A stretch of DNA of 62,918 bases, taken from the NCBI GenBank assembly GCA_015680685.1, contig MNCI01004141.1, positions 8,372 to 71,289 on the forward strand, read 5' to 3'. The translations under genes were made by a program, and so were the position numbers. Shown here piece by piece: positions 24,521-34,493 of the stretch. The notes under the pieces are model-generated. The model ran no database searches and was not told where the DNA came from. It saw only the letters and a program-made list of their open reading frames with translations. Source of the stretch: Gnetum montanum. Lineage: Eukaryota; Streptophyta; Gnetopsida; Gnetales; Gnetaceae. How positions within the stretch are numbered: position 1 is the stretch's first letter; each line of letters begins with the position of its first letter.

Positions 24521-25193
24521 TATTGCAAAAATCGCAATTGAACAAAGTCCTTGTGAAATCCTCTTCTCACGTTCTCTTCTCACTATAACCTCATAATTTG
24601 TGATATCGGTAACCTGTTTTGAGTATGAACCACTGGTTTATAAACAGAATGCTTGAAACCAACTGATTCTTTCCGCCCAATTGATGTGGAACTTTCCCAA
24701 AAAGAGGGTGTCAATATGACATAAAACGTGAAGATCTTGGCATTAATGTCACAGATATCGTGTGAGTTTCAGTCCAAAATGAACCTAAACTAACGCAATG
24801 CTTATCACCTCATAATTCGGCTGCATTAACTACGATTTGTGTAAAATACAAATCCAACCATTTCGACACGCTAGACGCGCCACGTTGCACCTTTCATCTC
24901 ATTTCATATGCTAGCATCTGGGAAGCTTAGCTCGGCATTTATTTTTACAAACTATGCATATTTGTAATGGTCCACTAAGTCCTTAAACTGAAAACTTCTC
25001 TAACATGTAATTCTAACACAAAAAATAAACAAAATTTTATCATTTAACAGATTGGCGAAAAAATGATGTAACAACTTTCGTTTTTGGTGATTTTGCAAGA
25101 TCACTCGTAAATGGATGCAACTTTATCTGCACCCTTAGCCTTAAAAAGGCCGCATGGGAAGGTCATTAGATAGTACGATCACACGCTAGTAGG
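24521..25193. other. Divergent spacer between E2 antisense gene and RT, with TATA candidate and short-motif copies
   Basis: The symmetric gtttataaac at 24636-24645 is a TATA candidate about 115 bp upstream of the antisense ATG. Copies of 'tccaaaatgaacctaaacta' and 'gtccttaaactg' at about 24770-24990 belong to the same array family as 19690-20120. No gene seen. Confidence 0.5.
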
Positions 25194-28103
25194 AACAAAC
25201 CTTTCCCTTTATGACGCAACCATAGCAACATTGGGAACAGCCCTAGACTAGTTAGAACATCTAGCTCAAACACTCGACCTGGAGGCTGGGGATGTAACCG
25301 AGGACCCTCTCAGCAACATCCCTGTGGTTACGCACAAGGGTAAAAATAAAAATCTTAGGGTTAGTTCTCTCCTAGACCAACAGATGCAGAGTGACATGAC
25401 CCAAGTGCTCCAAAACAATGCTGCTATATTCCTGTGGTGATATGAAGACATGCCAGGATTAAACCCAAGATTAATATAGCACAACATAATCTTAGACCCA
25501 TGCATCAAACCAATTAGACAGAAGGCACAAAAAATTAAGCCAGAAATCGCGCTAGCAGTGCGTGATGAAATCACCAAGCTATATTAGGCTGGTTTCATCC
25601 ATGCAGTTGATTACTCAGATTAGGTGTCCAACATTGTAGTTGTCTCTAAGAAAACAGGAGGCACACACATTTGCATAGACTTCCGGGATCTGAATAAAGC
25701 TACGATTAAGGACAACTTCCCATTATCAAGTATCAACCAACTGATCGACACAATAGTTGGTCACGCGCTCCTGTCCTTTATGGATGATTTTTTAGGCTAT
25801 AGTCAAATTCATATTAACCCAGAGCACCAATTGACCACAACATTCATGATGCCCTGGGGGACCTTCTGCTACACCATGATGTCTTTCACGTTAAATAACG
25901 CTAGAGCAACAGATCAATGAGCTATGACATACATCTTTAGCAATTACCTCTTAGGGAGATTGAATGACTACGTAGATGACATAGCTGTCAAGTCTATAAA
26001 GTCAAAAGATCATTCAAAAGACCTAGAGTTAGTCCTTAAACGATGTCTCAAACATGACTTATGGATTAACCCAAAGAAATGCATATTCGGAGTCAAAACT
26101 AGACGCATGTTAGGGTTTGTGGTATCAGAGACTGGCATCGGAGTCGACCCTGACAAGGTTAAAGTCATCGTCAACATAACGCCACCAAAAAATCTCAAAG
26201 AATTACGTGGGTTACAGGGTAGATTTCAGTTCATCAGGCAGTTCATCTCAAAGTTAACAGATAAATTACATCCCATACAACATCTTCTAAAGAAGGGCAT
26301 CAATTTTGAATGGACCGATAACTGCCAATGTGCATTTGACAATTTAAAAGAAGAGCTGCAACATTTACCAACCGTTTTTTCACCATAAAGGGATCAGCCT
26401 TTCTACATTTATCTAGCTAACTCGGATGTATCCATAGCTGCGTTACTGTGCCAAAAGAGGAATGATGGGTCAAAAGAACCTATCTATTACCTCAGTCATG
26501 CTCTATTTGTGTACAAAACAAGGTACAATGAAGTGGAGCATAACTATTTGGCATTAGTTTTTGCATTCAAAAAATGTAGGCATTATCTTTTTCACAGTCA
26601 GGTCAACATAATTTGTAAAAGTAACGTTCTGCGAGCTATCTCCAACAATTTGTATGAAAGTAGTAGGACAACTTGTTGGAAAGCTATCATAGTTGAGTTT
26701 AATTTACATTATGTTGGTCAATCATCCACCAAAGGCCAAGCCATAGCTGACCAATTAGCAACATCACTGATTAACGACCAAGCTATAATAGAGCCAGAAT
26801 TCCCGGATGAACATGTACATAGTTTAAGCCCTATATTAATAGGCCTTGAAGCAACGTTATACTTTGACGAAGCATCAACCACTAAGGGTAGCAGTGCCAC
26901 TTCGGTTATTACGCTTACTCCCAAGGATGTGCATCCATCGGCTTACCGCTTGACATTCCCTTGTACGAACAACGTGGCAGAGTATCAGGTGCTTCTTAGA
27001 GGGTTGTTGACAGCTAGAGAACTTAAAGTTCAACACCGCGATTCGAGGTGATTCGATTCTTGTCATCAATCAAATCATAGGAGTCTACACATGCAAGGCT
27101 ATGCACCTACAGCCCTACTGCGATATGGCTAAAGATCTCCTGAAACAATTTATGACAACCGATACCCAACACATGTCGTGCAACGAAAACGCTGTTGCCA
27201 ATGCACTGGCAACATTGGCGTTAAACGTGCTGCCACACTTGTTTGCCACTTGGCCTGCTTTAATGATAGAATGTACAGATCCTATCATTCAAGCAGCGCA
27301 TATTTCTTCATTAAACATGGAAGGAATGTCAGAATGGTATGATAGCATTAAAACTTACCTTATGCATGGCGAACCACTACACGAGTTAACACATGGACAA
27401 AAAGATGTAGTGCGAAAGTGTGCCAGGAAATATGTCATCCTTGGAGATAGTACTCTCTATAAACGCTCCTTCGATGGGGTATTTCTTACCTGCGTTAACA
27501 ATGACCAAGCACAACGAACAGTTAATGAAGTCCATGAAGGGCTATGCGAGGGACACATAGCCCCATGAGAAATGACTACTAAAATCATACGCTTAGGATA
27601 CTATTGGCCATACATGGAAAAAGACTACCTTGCCAACGTTAAGATGTGTGACACATGCTAGTGTTACGCAAATCTAATACATGTGTCACCGACTAAGTTA
27701 CACACTACCCAAATTACTTGGCCATTCCAACGATGGGGACTGGAAATCATAGGTCCCATCTCGCCTAAATCTTCCGCAGGTCATAGCTTCATTATCACCG
27801 CCACTGAGTATTTTACAAAGTGGTTTGAGGCTATTCCCCTATGAAAGATTACATCTCGACAAGTCTACCATTTCATCTTAGACAATATTGTAACCATATT
27901 TGGACTCCCTATGACTATTGTGATTGACAACGGACCACAATTTAGTAGCACAAAAACCAAATATTTTTGCAATAATCTTGGTATCAAGCAATATTTTTCT
28001 TCACCTTATTACTTGCAAGCAAATGGTCAAGCAGAGGTGACAAATAAGGTGATCATCAATTTAGTTAAGAAAATGCTCACCAATAATAAGAAGCGATGGC
28101 ATG
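25194..28103 (+). pseudogene. pol: E2 pol, first part: RT, RNase H, second RNase H, integrase up to the E3 insertion
   Basis: RT about 25400-26220: IDFRDLNKA, LSFMDDF, WGTFCYTMM, catalytic YVDDIAVKS (about 25970-25996), LRGLQGRFQFIRQF. RNase H about 26380-26700. Second RNase H about 26850-27090 (YFDEAS... where E3 has NFDGAS, and NNVAEYQVLLRGL). Integrase from about 27440: HEGLCEGHIAP, CDTC, WGLEIIGPI, an IDNGPQFSS block (about 27925), GQAEVTNK, ending KKRWH at 28103. Stops such as TAG for CAG (KLY-stop-AGF) and TGA for CGA fit C-to-T changes. The integrase resumes at 45488. Confidence 0.85.
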
Positions 28104-28213
28104 TGAAACACCACAAAATTCGGAGCTTAGTACTCGTCCGACACCAAATAGGACCCTGAAACTCACGAACGATGCCGGCTGCATGATGGCAACACTTAGT
28201 TTTTGCTAAGTAC

Positions 28214-28565
28214 ATGGTGTCAGCGTATACGCCCAACGTATACGCCTAGCATTCCAGCGTATACCCCCAGCGTATACGCCCGGCACTCCAACGTACACAC
28301 CCAGGTATTGCAGATGCACACGCTCGACAACAAGATCTCCAATGACAGCATGAAGGTAACACCGAAGAGCAGGGATTGAAGCAAGTGGACATCCTTCAGC
28401 GTATACACTCGGCATGTACGCCTAGCATCCATCAGCGTATACGCCTGGCGTGTACGCCCAGCATTCACCAGCGTATACGCCCAGCGCCCAACATTCACCA
28501 AAGTATATGCCTAGCGCTCATCTCCATCCAGTTCACACCCAGCAATTTCAGTGTATACGCCCAGC
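28214..28565. repeat. GCGTATACGC palindrome array in E3 U3
   Basis: At least a dozen copies of the 10-bp self-complementary GCGTATACGC or one-base variants, spaced about 12-25 bp, in two blocks (28214-28300 and 28390-28565) around unique U3 sequence. The 3' LTR has the same array at 44390-44815. Confidence 0.9.
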
Positions 28566-28652
28566 AGTTGTAACATTTTGTATATTTGTAAAGTGTATGC
28601 ACCCGGTCAATGCACCACGTGTCTCCCATCCTGAGTCTAGCATAACAACCTG

Positions 28653-28659
28653 TATAAAA
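28653..28659 (+). promoter_or_regulatory. TATA box of E3 5' LTR
   Basis: cctgTATAAAAcccg just downstream of the palindrome array; the copy in the 3' LTR is at 44900-44906. Confidence 0.7.
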
Positions 28660-29240
28660 CCCGCATTTTCCCACTTCATCCAGACGTTTTGCAAAATCCC
28701 GGAGCATACCAGAGAACATTTACGCTGCACACAAGAGCTAAAACCCTCTTACGCCCTGCACGCTGTGGATCTAGTCTCTTACGCTCTGCTCGCCCTACAA
28801 ACCGGCTGAGTCATTTCTGCATACGCTGGGGCTTTTCGTTCGCCTTGTGTCCCTCACGACTGCGTTAGACCGGTGCATTGTACTTTGACTCTGTACTGTT
28901 TACATTTTCTGCAAGTTCTATTACAATTTTACGTAAATTTGGCCCGCACATCGTTTACATCTATTTACGTTCACGCTTCATTTACATCCGTTTACGTTTT
29001 ATGCTATTTTTTCTTTGTTTACGCCTGCACGCTGTTTATGCATAACCCAGCGTATAGCATTTTGCATACGCGTGGGGAAATCCTTGCCTGATCCTCGTGC
29101 GGACCACCCAAGGTACTCTGCCTTTGCTGCATTCCAGCTCGTCCTCAGGTGAAGGCAGGGTCTTCTGTACGCATCCTGCAATCCCGTGGCCTCTGTTTTC
29201 CTTCCAGCCGGAGACCGACGATTTCAGGCGGTACAGAAAT

Positions 29241-29259
29241 TGGCGCTAGAAGGAGGGCC
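29241..29259 (+). other. Primer-binding site of E3
   Basis: TGGCGCTAGAAGGAGGGCC, five bases (gaaat) after the LTR; the same as in E0. Confidence 0.8.
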
Positions 29260-29875
29260 TCCTAAAACTCTTACACGCCGCTACCTGTAAAACCCTGTCC
29301 AAAAACTCACCCTGCGACTGTCCAGCATCTACGCTGTCCAGTATTTATGTCCACTCTGAAAATTTCCCTCTGAAAACCATACGCTGCCCTTCGTTTTTAT
29401 GCTCTGCATTGTTTACGCCGAATCTTGTTTACGTGGTGTACTGTCTACGCCGTCCTTTTTTAAGCTCTATCGTTTAACTGAGCCTTGTTTATGCCCTACC
29501 TTGTTTATGCTGTCTTGTTTCACGCTGAACCCCAGTTCCCAGTTTTACACTACAACTTTCTTTACGTTGACCTGTTTACACTGAATTTTCTTTACACTCT
29601 CTACTTTTACGCTGTCTTGTTTTACGCCACAACTTGTTTCACATTCTTGTGTTACGCCGATCACTTGTTTTATGCTGCAACTTATATTACGCTGAGCCCT
29701 ACACTATCACTCATTTCACGTTCCTACCTTACGCTGTAGCTAGTCTCACGCAGTATACACTTTTCAGTGTATGCTACATACGCTGTACACGCTGTCCGCT
29801 AGACGTATACGCTGCCCGTTGCACAAGATATCAAATCCGCATTTCCAAACTTATCCATCCCCATGACATAGCATC
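29260..29875 (+). other. E3 leader with cttgtttacgctg-type repeats
   Basis: A T-rich non-coding leader of about 615 bp. From about 29390 to 29740 it is made of loosely repeated 'cttgttt(a)cgctg' words. A short copy of the CGTATACGC motif appears at about 29800. Open frames here lack family similarity. Confidence 0.65.
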
Positions 29876-32050
29876 ATGAACCCTGTGAACAACACCGCTC
29901 TCACCGCCCAGACCACCGCCATGGACACCATAGCTGTCCAACAGCCCATCGCACAACATCTAGGAATGCAACCCATAGCAGGTCCCCACCGATCCCTAAG
30001 GCTACAAGGGAGGGACCCAGCCTCCAATATTATCACCCAGGATCAATATAATTTTATCTATATTAAGATGCAAGCTGACCTGGCCGTTGATCAAGCTGAA
30101 CTAGAGGTGAAGAGGCAGTTTGAGCTATACTACAGGGGGGGGACGAGAGTTCACCCCTTCCCCGTACGATGTACTTCCCGTTCCTGAACAATATTCGGAA
30201 CTCATCACCCAACTCCTCCTTTAAAGGAACAATTCGTTGGACCATCCCGCACAGGAGCCCCAACCGGAGGATGAGGATGGATTTGCCGCTCAATCTGAGC
30301 AAGGAGAGTCGTACCATACCTTAAGCCCTCAAGCATGGGTTAACCCCATCTTCCATCCTGGCACGGGGGAACTCATGCCCTTACAACATCTTAGATTCGT
30401 CCAGGCTCAACAGCCACTGCCGGAAACAGCAACACTAGTCCACATCCCTCTTTCGAGTGATCACCAACCCAACACCTTCCCACTCACGCTCATTCCCACA
30501 GCTGCGGTGGGCCCATCCTCACCAGTGCCGCCACCTTTCGATAACCTAGGGGCAACACTCCCACCAAGGGTGATAGGAATGCCACACATGATTCTGGCAT
30601 CCACATCCACCCACTTCATACCACACGGCCAAGCACATACAGTTCCCCAAACAGCCGTGACCCAAGAGGGAGTCCCCGCCCATAACGTGGCAGGGCAATG
30701 GCCGGCAAGAGGAACGCCGCCGCACCAAGTCCCCCATGACCACGCACCACCCCACACAATCCCACCAGCAAATGTGCCCCAAGCACAACCCGAGCTACAG
30801 CAACACCAACAACAACACTTTCCCTACCACGTGCCATCTGTAGCACAGCCCGCCGCAACCTTTCCACAAGCACCCACGCAGCTGTCAGCCCTTCCGCCTA
30901 ACATGCAACAATCTAGCTTGTACAGTATACCGCAATCCCAAGCCGCCGCATCACCGAGCGCCCAAGACTGGGCGGACGCCAAAAGGATAATGCAAGAGCT
31001 CATTGAAGCGGTAAAACACCTCAAAACGGCCACTGAGGGAGAGTTAAAGATAGTGGATTTCTACCACGATGACCCTATCAGCCCTTCGGTCCCACCTATA
31101 ACCTTACCTAAAGGTGTCCCCTTGCCCACATTAACCAAGTACAATGGAGAGACCAATCCCAACGCGCACCTTATAACATTCCGGCTAGAATGCGTGCTGC
31201 TCCAAGCTTGGCCCCACTCCATCCTCCGAGTATTTCCCATGTCTCTTGCAGGGAGAGCACTTGACTGGTACCGGGCCCTGCCTAGGAACTCTATTTTCTC
31301 TTTGGACGATCTTTTACCCCAGTTTGTGACCCAGTTCAAGTACAACTTGAAACCTGAGGCCATCATGTAGATCAAGCAAGCACCGCTTGAACCTGCGCAA
31401 AGTTTATTCAGAGATGGAGTGCGGCTGTCAACGAGCTGCATGAACCAATCTCTCCAACCTATTTGCTTACATTTCTGAATGGGGCTGTCAACGATTTCTT
31501 TAAGTCCAAACTTTATTACCTCAAAGCACGTGATGTGAATCAGGCATTTTTACAGATCAGAAACATAGAGGAAGCGGCTCAAAACAGCCATGACCCGACA
31601 TACCTGGCCTTCAAAAATCAACATACTAAAAAGGATAAAGAGAAGGCCAAGAAAACTATAGCAGTAGTAGCGGGAACCCAGCTAACGAACACCACACATC
31701 AACAAAGACTACCCGCTCCCACAACAAGCCCAGAGTCATCATTACAGAACCCGACAAACCATGCGCGTAATTTCGAGAGGAAAGAACCCTCTCAGTACAC
31801 GCCTTTACCAATGAAATCATCCCAGCTCTTTGACCAACTCTTAAAGGCTGGGTTGATGCAATATAAGCAATTATCCCCTGCAGCCATCCAAAGGCACGAA
31901 CGATTCTGCCAACTCATAAAGAACCTGAGCCTAGCAACGCTGGATGAGCCGCCCGTGCCCAAAGGATTTAGGATAGATTGCTTCTGCGACTACCATCAAC
32001 GTAACAGGCATGGAACGGATTACTGCTTCACCCTGAAGCAGGACATCTAA
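29876..32050 (+). CDS. gag: E3 gag (nearly intact, one stop and one frameshift)
   Basis: Starts MNPVNNTAL with HRSLRLQGRDP near residue 40. A long P/Q/H-rich segment follows (about residues 100-340), then the capsid core: FYHDDPISPSV, LTKYNGETNPNAHLITF, RALDWYRALPRNSIFSLDDLL. A TAG at 31368-31370 (probably a former CAG) and a one-base loss in an A run near 31400 break the frame. It resumes with LNGAVNDFFKSKLYYLKA and ends with the zinc finger CX2HX4HX4C (CDYHQRNRHGTDYC, about 31985-32026) and a TAA at 32048-32050. Product: nucleocapsid polyprotein that packages element RNA. The finger type is typical of plant Tat-lineage gag. Confidence 0.85.
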
Positions 32051-32053
32051 CGG

Positions 32054-33064
32054 ATGACTGACGATGGCAAAATCACTTTTGACGGGGTTAATCCCGTCCA
32101 ACCGCAAAATCAAACCATGGCGGTGTACAAAGACCCCTTGAACACTAACGAGGCAGCGTACGTAATTGACGCAATCTATTGCGACGATGGTTCCGACACA
32201 CTCGCATCAACACCATCTACCCCGAAAATAAGCAGGAAACACTTGGCAAGCTGTTCATGGTTTAGATTCCTCCCACTGCATCCGCACCTGCATCTCAACC
32301 ATCCCACGCCTCGTAGCGACCATACGTAGTCTGAGTGCCTCTGACCGTGCCCACCCCCAACATCACGACGCACAAAAAACCATACGTGGTGCGCATCCCT
32401 CCGATCAATCCCACAGATACACCAACCCCTCATGCTCGGCCTACCCCTTTCATAGTCTGAGTACCACCCGCCGTTGCAACGACGGAGGTCCAACCTCCAT
32501 CAAGATCAACCTCATACGTCATCAAGATACCTGGACAGATTCCTGCCCAATCATATCCCACTACCCACTCGCAACCCCGTCTGGCTCCATACGTAGTAAA
32601 GGTCCCAGGGCAATCCCAGGCTCTGAGGCCAATTCCACCTCCATGTAACACACAAGAACGCCTAGCAGACAGACTTACACGTGAGCGCATGGAGAAGGAA
32701 CGCCAATGGCTAGCCATGGGGCCACCCAAACCAACTCCACTTAACTCTATGCCCATGTCGTCATCCAACGGTTGACCGAACATGGAAAGCAACATCGAAT
32801 CATCCAAAACACCAGAACCGCATAAAACGGCAAGTCCTAACAATAACAACAAACCAACAAAATGCGAAATAAAACTATTGGGTCCAATGGACCCAGTCAC
32901 TGCTGATAAAAACGTCCCTGACAGTAGAGACTTTGCAACAGCCCTAACACAGGTTACCCAAGCCCTAAAATAGAAAAACACTTCGTTAAGCTTGTATGAC
33001 CTGGTACTAATATCCAAGACTCATCGGGAAGCTCTGGTACACATGCTCACGTCAATCCCAGTCA
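32054..33064 (+). pseudogene. E3 gag-protease linker with repeated PYVVRIPP-type peptides
   Basis: The region between finger and protease is proline-rich. It holds four imperfect repeats of a short peptide (PYVVRIPP, PFIV, SYVIKIPGQ, PYVVKVPGQ) at about 32370-32610, then a basic/acidic stretch (RERMEKERQWLAM). E2 and E4 have related peptides at the same place (PFVLRTQP, LVIKVPK; PFVLRVPP). Interrupted by stops. No known domain recognised. Confidence 0.6.
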
Positions 33065-33952
33065 GTGAGAACTTTCCTCCGAGCGAAACCGGACATTCAT
33101 GCCGTGATGTATCCATCTCACGGTGCCATCCCTAAACCCTTGAGCTTCCATGATGAGAACATCAAAGTAGACAAGAAGATAGGCGAGACAACAACAATCC
33201 CTATGTTCATAACTATACATATAAACCAATTCAAAATACATAGGGTACATGTAGATGATGGGGCAGCCACCAACGTCGTACCATATCCTATCATTGAACA
33301 ATTGGGCCTCACCGACTTGATCAAACCCACCACAACGACATGCTTAAAGTCCTTCAGCGGGTCGCGCATATTAGTCAAAGGCACAATAACCCTAGACTTT
33401 GTAGCGGGAGATCAGTTCCCTACATCCGCTGACTTCCTAGTAGTTGATGAAATTCCAGGATTCAACCTCATATTGGGAAGACCCTGGTTAGCCCAATTGA
33501 GAGCCGTTTCATCCCCCATACATCAGGAAATTCACCTACCCTACGAGGGCGGAGAATTCATTATACATGGGGAAGCGGTTACTCCTATCATCTCATCAAA
33601 CACAGATATAGACCAAGGATCGGAAGTCGAGTTCGAAAGGCCCAACCGAAATAACAAGAACCCCCAGCCATCGGTAAATAGTGAGCCCTTTAACACAGAA
33701 CAAAAATCTTCCAAAACTGAAACACCTGCATCAGACGCTCCACACACATCACCTCATGAAGAAACCAACATCAAAACAACGACGGACACTGAAGCAACTG
33801 GAAATACCGATGCCGAAGACATTCAATCAGACGTCTCCTGGACTGAATTGCCATTCAATGTGATCAGCGAAGGAGACGGAGAATACAAAATCATACCCAT
33901 CGATACACTCCCTGACAAAAAAATGAAGAAAATCAAGAAACAACTAAAATGA
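33065..33952 (+). CDS. pro: E3 aspartic protease
   Basis: A 295-codon open frame. Active-site block VDDGAATNVVPYPIIEQLGL at about residues 62-81; the second hallmark block, PGFNLILGRPWLAQLRA, about residues 133-149; IHQEIHLPYEGGEFIIHG follows. An acidic tail of over 100 residues ends KKIKKQLK and a stop at 33950-33952. The stop is conserved in E2, so RT is not simply fused in frame. The enzyme would cleave gag and pol precursors in the particle. The listed start is the frame limit; the protein probably continues from the gag-linker frame. Confidence 0.85.
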   Translation: MRTFLRAKPDIHAVMYPSHGAIPKPLSFHDENIKVDKKIGETTTIPMFITIHINQFKIHRVHVDDGAATNVVPYPIIEQLGLTDLIKPTTTTCLKSFSGSRILVKGTITLDFVAGDQFPTSADFLVVDEIPGFNLILGRPWLAQLRAVSSPIHQEIHLPYEGGEFIIHGEAVTPIISSNTDIDQGSEVEFERPNRNNKNPQPSVNSEPFNTEQKSSKTETPASDAPHTSPHEETNIKTTTDTEATGNTDAEDIQSDVSWTELPFNVISEGDGEYKIIPIDTLPDKKMKKIKKQLK

Positions 33953-33959
33953 AATGTTA

Positions 33960-34255
33960 CAACGTCCTGAACGACGTTAAACTACGAATAGTCCGAAACG
34001 ACGTTAAACTATAACTCGTCTGAAATGATGCTAAACTACGATAAAACCCAAAAGCACAAAGAAATAATAATAAACAACAAAAACAAAAAAAAAGATTTAC
34101 AACACTCCTTGTCCGGAAAGATGTCAAACTATCATGTCCGCAATGACACAAAACTAGCCACGATAAAAAATGGTCGGTCCACTACGAAACATCCGCTTTT
34201 CCTAAAAATATTACTCATTTACAATGGGGCCCGAAATGGCCTTAAACTACGCATA
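33960..34255. repeat. 'gaacgacgttaaacta' array between protease and antisense gene of E3
   Basis: Six or so units (tccgaaacgacgttaaacta, gtccgcaatgacacaaaactag, cgaaatggccttaaactacg) begin directly after the protease stop. The following 34256-34490 is A/T-rich without a gene. Confidence 0.75.
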
Positions 34256-34493
34256 CCTTGTTTTCCCTTTTTACATGTCATTTATCTTCAGTGCGTCACC
34301 TTTAAAATAGAAAAGCAAACCCAAAAACATTTTAATGTCATGTCGTGTGTGCAAACAATTTAAAATCAACAAAACATATCCATTCATGCAATGTTGTACA
34401 AATGATGCTTGTTTTTCTCAATATTTCCCAGTTACAATGCCTATATCAATTTGAATCAGCAAAAATCCAAAACAAAAAAAAACTACAAAAACA

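Larger units (their letters stand above)
28104..29235 (+). repeat. E3 5' LTR (1132 bp)
   Basis: TGAAACACCACAAAATTCGG... to ...GGCGGTACA; nearly collinear with 44269-45482, which is about 80 bp longer because of extra copies of the CGTATACGC repeat. Confidence 0.95.
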
